From NCBI RefSeq assembly GCF_018446385.1, contig NC_055998.1, positions 76,502,744-76,566,743 on the forward strand: DNA of 64,000 bases, read 5' to 3'. The notes beneath the pieces are model-generated. The model did not search any database. It saw nothing but the letters and a program-made list of their open reading frames with translations, and was not told the origin of the DNA. The stretch comes from Zingiber officinale. Lineage: Eukaryota; Streptophyta; Magnoliopsida; Zingiberales; Zingiberaceae. Below, one piece after another: positions 12,431 through 23,304 of the stretch; position 1 is the stretch's first letter, and each line of letters starts with the position of its first letter. The translations under genes were made by a program, and so were the position numbers.

Positions 12431-12749
12431 TTAAAAAAAAAATCAGATGCCCATGCCTAAGTGACGCCTAACTGCTTAGGCGATCAACTAATGCGGCGAC
12501 GCCCGCCTTTGCAAAAGGCAGGGCATTGGGCAGTCACCCACCCCCTAGGCGTCGCCTAGTCGGTCCTAGGCGGCGCCTAGTCGGTCCTAGGCGGCGCCTT
12601 TTAGAACAATGATTCAACTATAAGATAATTTAAGCATGCATAAAAATTTATTCAATATGCTAAGCATGATTTAGGAACCCAAAATAAATTATGCCTTAGT
12701 AGATTAATCAAAACTTTCGTGGAATGACATTTCTTATAACTTTTGCAAT

Positions 12750-14120
12750 TTAACCCCTATGAGTTTTCAAATACCAATTAAGTCTACCATTATCGTTAAC
12801 TTTTGAAATTTTAAGAACATTTGAGCATGCATAGTTCTTTTTGAGTAACTCTACTTGTTCTTTTAGTTGTTCATTTTCAATTTGAAGTTTATCGAAATGT
12901 TCTAAGGGACATGCTGTTGCTAATTTAGTTTTTAAATTAGTATTTTCCTTTTTTATTTTCACATACTTGGACCTTAATTTGTATAATGACCTAGACATCA
13001 ATTTAATACCTTGAAATAACTGTTCAGAGAAGAGGTTACATACCTCACTTATCGTGTCAGACTTGTAGTTTGTCGTTCTCCCTTCATCAATGCTTTCGAT
13101 GCTCATCTCAGACGAGCTTTCTTCATCTTCATCTTTTTGGCAATTTATCATTAGTGCAAGTCCTGCGTATATTTCGATTTCTGATTCGAATGATGATGAT
13201 TTGTCGCACATCGCCTTAAGATTCTTGTGCTTCGATCGTGTTGGTCCTTTGTCCTTATCTTTGTCCTTCGCTTTGTTCTATAATATGAGACAGTTATCTT
13301 TGATGTGCCCCTTTCCACTGTAGTTGTAGTACTGTACTTTTTTTTCTCAGAATAAACTTCTTGGTCCGCGTCTTATTAAATTTATTAGTTTTAAAAAATT
13401 TATTTAACTTTCTTACCATGTAAGCTCTTTTGTTTTCGTCAGTCGATGAGTCTTAATCTGTTCCATTCTTCTGGCTTGCAGTGCTAGGTTCTGATTCGGC
13501 TCTTTCTTTCTTTGCGCTGTAGATCAAAACTCGTGTAATTCAAAACTAGAAAATAGACATTCTAAAGTACTTACCTCGAGATCCTTGAAAATATAGTAGG
13601 AGTCTACTATAGATGTCCATTTTGGTGTTCTCGGGAACACATTTAAGGCATACTTTTGTGAGTCCCGATTAGTTACTGTTTCTCTGAGGTTCTTTAATCC
13701 GATGATCAGTTCCTTGATTCTTGCGTGTAGATGAGCTATTGTCTCTTCATTTTCCATTCAGAGGTTGCTGAGTTGATTTCGGAGCAGGTCCCGTCTTGCG
13801 AGTTTAGCTTTCGAGATCCTAACGTGCAACTCTAGGAACTTCTCTCAAAGTTCTTGAGCGGAGTCGTAGCTGTTGATCCGATTGACTTTTTGGGACGGAA
13901 GAACGATCAGCAGATGAAACTCTGCTTTATCGTTCGCCACGAAGTCAGCTTATTCCTTTTTGGTCCACATGTATTCTTTTTTAGGTCCATGTTGATCTTT
14001 AGGTACTACCAAATTATATTTTATTATTAAAACAATTTCAAAGTTTGTTTTGAAAAATATCTCCATTCGCTTTTTCCGTATGGCGAACTCCCCCTCAAAC
14101 TTTGGCGGGTGAATGTTAGA
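12750..14120 (-). pseudogene. Copia gag, decayed
   Basis: Minus-strand frames spell a Copia gag. Near 14090-14040 is PPKFEGEFAIRKKRMEIFF, the usual start of the gag domain. A helical block at 13757-13524 (MENEETIAHLHARIKELI) follows. Near 13330-13285 is a CCHC knuckle remnant YYNYSGKGHIKDNC with the first two Cys replaced by Tyr. A coiled-coil tail (13211-12750) with LEHFDKLQIENEQLKEQVEL ends it. Several in-frame stops and frame changes break the ORF. No protease or other pol domain follows. Confidence 0.75.
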
Positions 14121-14174
14121 TCCAGCGATTGTCTCATTGTTTCAGTTGGCGGTTAGTTATTTTGAGGCGGTTGT

Positions 14175-14186
14175 ACTCTTATACCA
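14175..14186 (-). other. Primer-binding site, initiator-Met tRNA type
   Basis: The minus strand reads TGGTATAAGAGT two bases inside the 5' LTR. The usual Copia site complementary to initiator tRNA-Met is TGGTATCAGAGC, so two positions differ. Confidence 0.6.
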
Positions 14187-14188
14187 AT

Positions 14189-15153
14189 TATAGGTTCGAT
14201 GAGGCCGGCTAGAGAGGGGTGAATAACCCTGCAAGTAAGTTAGAATTTTCTTTTGCTTTTCGAACTTAGTAAGGATAGAAAATTAATTAAAGCAAGTAAT
14301 TAACATAAAAAAATAACTTAAAGGTAAGAAGGCCAGAGTTTACTTGGTTACAACCTAATTGCTTGTTAATCCAAGGTAATGAAAGCACTAAAAGAATCTC
14401 CTTTATTGTAAACGGAGAAGCCTCTTACATTCTTTGAAAAACTCATAAAAAAACTAGAAATTGATTACAGAAGTTGTTAATTAATTTCTAGCTCCAGGGA
14501 ACTTTTTATAACCTCCTTGGAAAAGTTACTGTTGGTTGGAGGGTGCCTCTAGGGCGCCTCCAAGTGGATAAAATTTTATCCACACTTCAACGGTCAACCA
14601 ACGGCTAACCAACGACTTTCTACGTTTGAGGGCACCTTCACCTTCCTTGAGGGTGATCTAATCTGTTTCAGGGCGCCTCCTTCGAACATGCGCAAGGTGC
14701 CTTCCATCACCTTGAGGGCGCCTTCAACGTCGTCTAGGGCGCCTCCAACAGGAGGCATGAGGGCTCCTCCAAGTCGCTTGGAGGCGCCTCCGGTCCATCT
14801 AGTTAACCTTCAAAAGCTTAACTCTTCCTTGTGCTCGCTTGGATGATCATTCGGCCATCCGGAGTTGAGCTCACCAGAATCCAATTCCGACCTTCTCCTC
14901 AGCAGGCTTCCTCCCAGCTTCTCGTCCCTCGAACGTCGTGCCTGTTCTTCTCGTCCACCGGATACTCTTCCGCAGTTTCTCGTCCCTCGGATGCACCGAA
15001 CCCATCAGCTCTCTTTTCGTGTTGTCCTTCTCGCTAGTTGTATCTTCCGTTCGACTTCATATGTTCCTAAGGTCCTTCACACTTAAACACAAGACATCAA
15101 AGACCTAACTTAACATGATTGACCATATCAAAATTTACCCGGGGCACTTACCA
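14189..15153 (-). repeat. 5' LTR of Copia element
   Basis: On the minus strand it starts TGGTAAGTGCC and ends CCTATA, directly before the ATTGGTATAAGAG primer-binding region. The body matches 7139-8095 (GAGGCCGGCTAG, AGTTTACTTGGTTA and the GGCGCC-rich block). Confidence 0.75.
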
Positions 15154-15735
15154 TTTCTGATACCATCAACTAAAATTTAGATTGCTACCAGCTTCAAGAC
15201 TGATTAAAGTTCACCCATATACTTGTCTTGGTCCAATTGCATAAAAGAATAGCACATTTTGCTGGGTTATCATTTCATCATTATTCTTCACATAGATTCA
15301 GTATAGAATATATGGTTTAATATTTAAATATTTGTGTGCAATATTAATAACTGGTACAAAGTGTACCAATTCGAGGACGTTATTCGCTGTTGAGTGAATG
15401 GAAGAACATGCATTCAGTTATTCCACCATTTTAGTGAAACTAGTTTAAAAATTATGGTCCAAGGCTCTCATCAATGCTGGGTTTGCGGAGGGTTATCATG
15501 CACAGATCTTATCCTCCATATCAAAGATAAAGCAACATTTGAATCCCTATTGGTCAATTAACATTACCATTGTACTAAGCTTGTCTTCTGTTGGAGAAAC
15601 TAGTAATTACCATATTTGCACCGTTAATTACCATAAGTTCTTTCATCAACTTCAAAGTTTCCTTCTCTTTCTGAAGTTCAACTTGTTTGACTATTGAATT
15701 GTGTTATGTTACTTGCCTGTATGTGTTTTGTGCAG
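15154..15735. other. Non-coding stretch, probably intron
   Basis: There is no ORF or repeat I recognise. It lies between the Copia LTR and a confident acceptor site at 15735 and is most simply read as the end of a long intron of the gene at 15736-17236. Confidence 0.4.
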
Positions 15736-17236
15736 GACAAGCTTTATCAATGGATCTTGAGAAAGCATGAAGAAGGGTCAAGGATCACAGTGGCTGATAT
15801 AGTGTCCCATATTCAGGTACCATAATAATATTATTTACTTTCTTATTTATCTGCTATATCAGTCACTGTAATTGCAATTCAAGTTTGTCTTTTGTCAGCA
15901 TTTAGCTACTGCATTGTCTCAAGATGTTCTTCCACTGTCACTGTTAGATTCAGATATTCTATTCATTCTAGACACACCTTGGCTACAGCGCCATCTAGAT
16001 CGCCATACTCCTACCATAACTGACATCACATCTTTATGCAGGAGAAACTTAATTGACAAATTAACTAAGAGGTGGTTCTTTCATTTTGATGATTGTGGAC
16101 AGTTCGATGTGCGATAAATATCTCACACTCGAATATTAGTAAACAACAAGAAATGGATATAGGGATCCAGCGCATCACATGATCCATGTCTGATATGAAA
16201 TACTGTCGGCAGGGGCATGTCATGCAACACTGGTACCAGGGTCACAAAAATCAGGGTTGTAAAGCTTAACTCATTTGATATTATTTCAAAATCAAAGTCT
16301 TTTCTCCCCATAGGCTTCCTGAATCCGCATAGGCTGACTCAGAACCAGGAAATATTGTGCCCCAGTCAAAACATGCTGCTGTGCTCATCTTAATCTGTGG
16401 TTCCTGTTCATCTCTCTTCTGTTGTTCGTGTATGATGCTTATCTTTTGGATGGCTGTTGCCAATGGATAGATATCTGGTATTCAAGAAAACTCTGCTTAA
16501 GATATTTTTTCTACTCATTTGGCAAAAAACGATTCGCTCGCCTCTAGCATCTCCGCCAATCCACCCCTAGGCCAATACGGAGGAGGTAAATCATGAATGA
16601 CTATCAGCCATTAGTACAGGTGGCAAGACATAGGAGAAAGAAGGTTGGACACACCGAGTTTCAATCCTAAGACCACTATTTTTAATACTCAAAATCAGTA
16701 GAATATGGAGAACTTTCCGCATGACTCCTCCGTGGCTGAAAAATATTTAGAGAATATGTTTGTTTTTTTTGTTTTTTTTTTGCAAACTAAAGTAGATCTT
16801 TGTGTAACTAAAATATGTTTGTTCGACCTTCTAGACTGAGATGGACTATGCTGTAGAAGATGGATTGGCAGCCTCAAGAGCACCATTTCAGAACCAACAA
16901 CCACCCACCACAATGCATCCTATAAGTTCAGTCTTCCAAAGTCCATCTGGTTTGTTTGGGCAGCCAACTGTTGGACTTCTCTCTCGAAACGGTCACACTG
17001 ATCAAGCAAAAAACTCTGTTTTCGCAAATGCTCTTTCCAGCCCTGTACGCAGGAGCCTTCAGCCGTATCACCTTGCCAATGGAAGCGGCTTTTACACGAA
17101 CGAAGCCCCACCTTCTGGAAATGCAGGAACCAGGAACCATGATTCGGGTCAAAATCGGGACACAAATTCTCTCAGCTGCTCCGATACGACTATGGACATT
17201 CATACAGATAGCCCACCTCATCAATCCTATTCATAG
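15736..17236 (+). CDS. Conserved plant protein of unknown function, last two exons
   Basis: Exon 15736-15816 (27 codons, DKLYQWILRKHEEGSRITVA...) follows a TTTTGTGCAG acceptor and ends CAG/GTACC. Exon 16835-17236 follows TTCTAG and reads TEMDYAVEDGLAASRAPFQ, then a Ser/Pro/Gln/Asn-rich tail with FANALSSPVRRSLQPYHL, ending TCATAG. Both junctions keep frame (phase 0). The HEEGSRITVADIVSHIQ segment looks like a small helical domain kept in a plant-specific protein family that I cannot name; the tail looks disordered. The 5' exons are not in the sequence just upstream. They may lie beyond the retrotransposons at 7139-15153 if these sit in an intron, or be lost. A 74-codon ORF in the intron (15872-16117) is not joined by sensible splice sites. 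Confidence 0.7.
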
Positions 17237-18127
17237 TTTCGCCACAAGAATGAAGCTGATGAGTAATGCAAATCATATGTAACTTCCCTATCCCTCTCTG
17301 TGCCTCTTTTTCTCAAGTGCTCTAAATAGTATGTGTGGGCTTTGTTTATGAGTCTGGTAATTGCTTTGTATATGAAAAAGACTTCCATGGTTCATAAACA
17401 TACTTTCCGAAGCCTACATTCTTTTTTATGCTTGCATTTAGGATTTATTTTTCAACTTTTGTTACAGATTTAGGTGGTCGTCCGCATGAACTTGATCAAG
17501 GTTATCAATACGTTATCATGATCAAGTCATGTTTGCTAAGTATATTTCAATATTGATACGGAAGAAATTTACCGTCTCATGTGAGATTGCGGATGATGTT
17601 TTTTTTTTTTCATAACGTGGTCGATTCGGTAAAGAATAACATAGATTGGAGGATTTATTGAGAGTTGTCCTCATGAGATCCTTTGGATGCCTAAGTTATC
17701 ATGTGTTCCTAGATAATCTCGTCGACTCTGCAAAGAATATACTTGGAGGATTTGCTTCTGAAGAGATTCCTCTAATTCCTAAGTTATCATGGTGTTTCTA
17801 AATAAAATATATAGAAGATGAAAGACTTAGGTTAGATTAGCACTTAGCATTAGTATAAATATCATATTATCTTTCATCGAGCTTGGTTATTTCTAAATTC
17901 AGTATAAAATTTTCTATTTTAACTTGTTGCCCAATCGTGATGGGGATTGTCATGATAAAGTAGGGATGACTAAGAGCGTAATACAAATTATGCCTTAGAA
18001 TAAAAAAAGAATTCTGAATTTATAGAGTTTTTTGCTCCCAAACTCTAATGAATTAAACGGATTACAGGTGCTGGAACGTGATTATTATGAATTAACATGT
18101 TTATTATGAATTAAAGATAAATGTTGA
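17237..18127. other. 3' flank of the gene at 15736; intergenic
   Basis: The first 200 bases probably hold the 3' UTR. The rest is AT-rich with no gene or repeat that I can identify. Confidence 0.4.
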
Positions 18128-18187
18128 GGGGTGTATTCAATCAAGAGATTGAATGGTTTTTATTGATTTTTTTTTAATGATAGATTT

Positions 18188-19006
18188 TGATCCTGTTCGA
18201 GTGTTGAGTCGATGGATGTTGGGATGTGGCGCTCCTATTGACTAGTCGAAGACTCCAAAGACGTAGATATTTTGCCGCCGCGAACCTGTAAATATAATGC
18301 CGAGCCGAGGAGGGGTTCCCCGGCGATGACCCTCCGACGCTCAAGTCAAATCTCCAGCACAAAGAAGTAGAGCGAAGAAAGAATGAGAACTGTAGCTACA
18401 GTAAAGATGTAAATATACTTCTATCGAAGTCTGGGGGTCCTTATATAGGGCCCCCCGAGGCGCGCGCACGTTTACCTAGGCGTACACGCTCCTTAAAGCA
18501 TACCTGGAATGGACGTGTCAGAAAAGCATGTCCGACACCCTACCCTAATAGCACAAGCATATCTCTGATGTGACAGTGGAAGTTTCTACCGTACGATTCT
18601 CTGTCTGACCAGGCCGCCGACCATGCCTCTTGTTGGCGACACTAGTTCCTAGGAAGATCTCACTACCTGCTCCCTCTGACCTTTACCGGGCCAAGCGGAG
18701 GAACCGCTCGGCTGGCCCCTGTCCTGGGCTGAGCGGGGGCCACGTCGGCTGACGCCCTCCAGGTAGATGCCCGCTTGGCCGAATACCGTGTCTACTGTCA
18801 GTCGAGCGAGATGGCCGCTCGGCCTCCGTTTCTTCCCGCTTTGCCTTATGAGCGTCGGAAACTTAGCGTCAGACCGAACTGTCGAGATGCCGGGTCGACT
18901 ACTCCTCCTGCTTATCAGGAAGGTAACCCGCCTAGTCGAACGTCTGTCGGGTGTTGACCACTTTGACCTTCCGCCGGGCGGGCCCCCTCTTCTTACCACC
19001 GGATCA
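18188..19006 (-). repeat. 3' LTR of Tat Gypsy element
   Basis: About 819 bp, closely matching 35606-36419 from the first to the last base (shared GTGTTGAGTCGATGGA, GACTCCAAAGACGTAGAT and CCTACCCTAATA blocks). Confidence 0.85.
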
Positions 19007-19461
19007 TATGCATTCCCTTCAAGTCTAATCGAAGGAGACTGAAAGTCCGACTGACTGGGCAAATAGCCTGGTGAGTGGTTGGCCGGTCGACTATTAGCTG
19101 AGTGAGATCCTGCTCGGTCTCCACAGGATTGATCTTTCTCCCGCGGTCGGCGATTCGTGCCTTTGCACTTGGCTATTTTGGATACTTTTCCTCACTGCCT
19201 TCGAAGGGGTGCGGGTTGGTCAGCATTTGCTGACGCCGTCCAAATCGCCTCGTGATGCATGCAAATCCCTTCCATTAAGGCTGAGCACGCGCTCATTAAA
19301 TGTCATCCTGTGGGATGACATCACGTGTCGTTGGCGTAGTCGCCGCATGTCCGAGGTGACAGCTGCTGATGTGACGTTTGGCGGTTTGAATTCAACTGTT
19401 GGATGTGCGCTCCGATTCCTGTGACCTAGATCGGACGACCCCGATCGGTCGCACCCATCTT

Positions 19462-19467
19462 TATAAA
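19462..19467 (+). promoter_or_regulatory. TATA box for the antisense ORF
   Basis: CTTTATAAAGC stands 287 bases before the ATG at 19749. The preceding GATTCCTGTGACC block is shared with the minus-strand TATA region near 2910 in the other Tat element. Confidence 0.5.
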
Positions 19468-19748
19468 GCTTCAGCGTTGCCGCTTCTTCCTTCGCGTTCT
19501 GTTTCTGCACTTCGACCATTTGCTCCGACGACTCTACTTGCTTCCAGCGTTCCGTTCCGGCGACTCCTCACTTTCTCCTCCGGGAACCCATTTTCCTGTA
19601 CGCTTTAACTTCTGTTTCCTTGTCCTTTCTCCTGGCCTTTACCATTTTCCGGTGTTCCATCGTCCCGTTTAGCGAGCCCCCTGTCGATCCTTCTTTGATT
19701 TTCCGTTGACCCCCTTAGCAAATCCTTCTGTTTCTCTGTTTTCCGACT

Positions 19749-19954
19749 ATGACTAGTTCCTCCCAATCAGTCGACTCGACCCCTAGTCCTTGGTACACCA
19801 CCATGGAGACCAGGTTCGATGTGGGCGACGCGGCACATCTCATCAATGCTTTTGACCTCTCGCCCGACCACGAGATTGTCCTGGCCAAACCGTCCGATTT
19901 TCCACATAATCCGCCAACCGACACTATTTGCTTCTTTCGGGACCAGTTCGTGGC
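19749..19954 (+). pseudogene. Antisense ORF of Tat element, 5' end only
   Basis: The frame starts MTSSSQSVDSTPSPWYTTME and carries a DVGDAAHLINAFDLSPDHEI block and PPTDTICFFRDQF, the N-terminal pattern of the putative gypsy-type transposon (Transposase_28, PF04195-like) proteins. It is cut after FVAV by the LTR at 19955. The open frame continues into that LTR by chance. It runs opposite to the Gypsy coding strand and lies close to the 3' LTR, as in other Tat elements. Confidence 0.65.
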
Positions 19955-21389
19955 TGTTGGTGCAATATCCCTCAGGTCAAGGTTGACCTGGGTAACCAAG
20001 CTGAGTCTTGGTTTGGGTTTAGATGTTTGACAATAAGATATTGATTGAAGAAGAGTCAAGTAGGTCAAGGTTGACTGGATACTTGACTGGGAAGTCCTAA
20101 CTGGGATGTTAGGCAAAATGAAAGTCCTGGTGAGTGAAGCCAGGCAGAAGAAAAGTCCTGGTGAGTGAAGCCAGGCAGAAGGAAGTCCTGGTGAGTGAAG
20201 CCAGGCAGAAGGAAGTCCTAGTGAGTGAAGCTAGGCAGATGGAAATCCTGGTGAGTGAAGTCAGGTGAAAGTCCTAGTGAGTGAAGCTAGGCAGATGGAA
20301 AACCCTAGTGAGTGAAGCTAGGTGAAAGTCCTGGTGAGTGAAGCCAGGCAAGGGAAAATCCAGATGGATCAAGGATGATCGGACATCTGGAGTTGGGAAG
20401 TCCAAGTAGGTCAAAGGATTGACTGGATACTTGGCATGAAAGAAAAGTCCAAGTAGGTCGAAGGATTGACTGGATACTTGACAGAAAAAGTCCAAGTGGG
20501 TCGAAGGATTGACCCGGACACTTGGTAAGGAGTCCTAGCGGTCAAGGGTGACTAGATGCTAGGCATGACATACCAACAGTCAAGGTTGACCGAATGTTGG
20601 TTAGGGATGTTTGGGACTTGGTTTTGGACAAAACCAAGTCTTGGATCGATCGTGGATCGATCCAGACGTCCAGAGCATCGAGGCGCTCTGGACTGATCGA
20701 GCCACGGATCGATCCGTGGATCGATCGGATGTCAATCGATCGGTGGATCGATTGGGGCGAGTGTAGCCGAGAGCTGGATCGATCCGTGGATCGATCGGAG
20801 CTTCGAGATAAGCGCTGGATCGATCGTGGATCGATCCAAAGCCTCCGTCGATGGGAACATTCGAATCGATCGGGATCCGACCGTTGGCATCGTTTATAGC
20901 TGCAGGCGTTCGATGGCTGCGCAAGAACTTCACCGATTCACTCCAGAGCTCTCGCCTACTCCTCCACAGTGCTAACAAAGCTCAGATCGCCAGTTCTTGA
21001 AGGATCTTGGAAGCTCTCCAAGTCAAGAGGCGGATCAAAGGCAAGAAGAGAAGCTAGGGTTAGGGTTTTCTGTACTCATTGTAAGCTTTGCGCTTGTATT
21101 TTGTTTCCCTTTCCTTTCTTCTTGTACTGAGAGTCTTGTAGGGCTTCTCCGCCCTCGGTAGTTACCGAAAAGGAGTGTTTTCATAGTGGAGGGTGCGTGC
21201 GTGGTGTGGATCCTTGGACTAGTCACCTCTTGTGAGGTGGATACCAAGTAAACCAACCGTGTTAGCGTTGTTGTATTTGTTTCTGTATTTTCCGCTGCAT
21301 ATTCTTGAAGAAACAAGCAACGCCGAGCACCGAACGAACGCGACGAGCTATTCACCCCCCCCCCCCTCTAGCTGCTTTTGGTCCTAACA
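19955..21389 (+). repeat. LTR 1 of gag-only element
   Basis: It runs TGTTGGTGCAATATCCC...GGTCCTAACA. It contains a GTGAGTGAAGCCAGG repeat array (20110-20360), hairpin units (20361-20610), ATCGAT dyads (20640-20880), and a 12-base C run at 21355-21366. Confidence 0.88.
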
Positions 21390-21391
21390 AG

Positions 21392-21403
21392 TGGTATCAG
21401 AGC
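21392..21403 (+). other. Primer-binding site, internal region 1
   Basis: TGGTATCAGAGC, the usual Copia site complementary to the 3' end of initiator tRNA-Met, two bases after LTR 1. Confidence 0.85.
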
Positions 21404-21464
21404 AAGGTTGCTCTTCACCGGAATCATCGCCGGAAGGGGCAAACATATCAAGAAAAGCTAGAGG

Positions 21465-23304
21465 GTGAAGAAGTTGAAGCAAATTCTTCAAGTTCAAGAC
21501 TTTATCAAGCTCAACTTCAAGATGCAATTCCAAGATGGACTTGGATTTGACACAAGGGTGGCTCCACCATATTCATCTACAAGCTTCGATTCTTGGAAAT
21601 CAAGAATCGAAAATTTTCTTATGATGGAGATAGAGCAATGGTTTGCTCTCATGGAAGGTTTTGAAGCTCCCACAAATTCCAAGGGCAAAGTACTCAAAAG
21701 GAGCAAGTGGAGCAAAGACCAAATCCAAAGATGTGAGGCCAATGACAAAGTGACCAAGCTTTTGGTCAATTTATTGCCAAGCAACATCTTGGAACAAATT
21801 GGAGAGTTTGAAGATGTCAAGGAGCTTTGGAGCAAATTGGCAAGAATTCATGAGATCCCCTCCACTGTATCAAATCAAGAAGAATCCAAAGAGGGCGACT
21901 CATTGGATCAAGACCAAGAGGAGGACTCCGAGGTTGAGAGATACTCAACCTTCGAAGAAGAGGAAATCCAAGAAGCTTCATCCTCAAGGGAATGCACCGA
22001 AGAGAACAAGGAGGGAGCATACTCCTTGTTTCACATTCAAGATGATGAAGCCTCCACCTCTAGGATTGAGGGGGAGCAATCCTTGGTGACACCGGATCAA
22101 GAAGAAGAAGAAGCTTCTACATCCGGGTCAAGAGAAGAAGAGGAGGAAGAAGCTTCTACCTCCACAAGTCAAGAAAAATCAAATGGAGGAGAATCAAGGT
22201 CCGATCAAGAGGAAGCTTCTACCTCCGGATCCAAAGAAAATGCCACCCCGCAAGCAAAGGTATAAATATTTCAATTAATAATAAAAATCATATAATATGT
22301 TTTGAGTGTAGGGAACATGGGCACTATAAGAGCAAGTGTCCCAACTTGGCCAAGAAGAAGGGCCAAATGGCACAAAAGGGCAAGGAGAAGCTCAAGGAGA
22401 CCACCCCCGGGACAAAGAAGAGCAAGGAGCACATTGTGTGCTTCTTGTGTCAACAAAAAGGGCATTACCGAAGTCAATGCCCCAAGGGGAAGAAGATGGT
22501 CAAGGCTCAAGGAGGCACTAGTCAAGGGGAGCCTCCAAGGTAAAGAAGAAGGTAACATTCATTGAGCCTATTCCCTTGTAAAATGGTAAAAAACATGCTA
22601 GGTCAAATTTTTATCATCTTAATGCGATTTACCATAAGAATAGGAAGCATGAGGGCTTTAAGGAAAAGCATGTGGCCCTACATGCCAAAACTACTATCCC
22701 AAAGGCTAGGAATGTAGGTAAAAACCTAGGCGATAACTCTAAGGATGTAAGATACAAGCCTAGAAACAAAAATGCTCATGAACTTAATGGAAAACCAAAA
22801 ACTAAGGACTTAGTGATGGAAAATCAAGTCTTGAGGTCAAGACTTGATAAAATTGAAAAGACCCTAAAAAGGATGGAAAATATCCTATTAGGGCAAAATG
22901 AGCATAACCTAGGTTTAGGGGTACAAACGCCATCCAATGGCCATAGAGGTTTGGGATACAAACCAAAGGCTAAGAAGGATGTGCCCTCTTACCATAGAGT
23001 TCCATATAGTTATGGAACAAACCCTAGGTCTAGTGGTCAAGCCAAAAATACTAGGGAAGTCATCCCTAAGAGTATTTTTGCAATAAATGTGACTAAGACT
23101 TCTAAGAAGTCTAAGAAAGTCACAAACAAGGTCACAAGGGAGGTTATCCCTAGAGTTGACCTAGAAAATGTGACCAAGGCTTCTAAGAGGCCCAACAATG
23201 TCACTAGGAAGGTATCTAGGGAAGTTATCCCTAGTGAGTACCTAGAGCATCCAAGGAGCACCAATAGGTGTTGGGTTCCTAGGAGCATCTTCTCTACCCC
23301 ATAG
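21465..23304 (+). pseudogene. gag of internal region 1, frameshifted
   Basis: This is the same gene as 27225-29012 but broken. The first 266 codons are open (21465-22265) and include the SFDSWKSRIENFLMMEIEQW gag block and a long acidic Ser/Thr tract. A one-base loss just before 22262 then shifts the frame. The two CCHC knuckles follow in another frame (CFECREHGHYKSKC and CFLCQQKGHYRSQC, 22300-22480). A second one-base loss in a G run near 22526 and a TAA near 22578 break it again. The C-terminal part is open once more at 22672-23304. The gag-domain half differs clearly from the copy at 27225, while the C-terminal half is almost identical. Confidence 0.85.

Larger units (their letters stand above)
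8948..12611 (-). mobile_element. hAT transposon with TIRs and 8-bp target duplication
   Basis: The left end is CAATATTCTAAAAAGCG and the reverse complement of the right end is CATTGTTCTAAAAGGCG. The flanking 8-mers 8940-8947 and 12612-12619 are both ATTCAACT, a perfect 8-bp target duplication as expected for hAT. The interior encodes a hAT transposase on the minus strand (BED finger, DUF659-like core, dimerisation motif), now broken by stops. The right subterminal part carries GGCGGCGCCTAG repeats (12540-12600), common near hAT ends, and a palindromic minisatellite. It lies in the internal region of the Copia element at 7139-15153, so it arrived later. Confidence 0.88.
7139..15153 (-). mobile_element. 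Copia-type LTR retrotransposon, gag remnant only, hosting a hAT element
   Basis: Two similar direct repeats (7139-8095 and 14189-15153) flank the element. On the minus strand the right copy is followed by a primer-binding site (TGGTATAAGAGT). The left copy is preceded by a polypurine tract (AAAAAAAGGGAGAT), which sets the orientation. The internal region, without the hAT insertion, is only about 2.4 kb and shows a decayed gag but no protease, integrase or reverse transcriptase. No clear 5-bp target duplication was found. It is therefore an old, non-autonomous or internally deleted copy. Confidence 0.75.

Noticed and set aside
15872-16117. 81-codon ORF in the intron of the gene at 15736
   Set aside because: The flanking exons join in frame without it, and no family was recognised.
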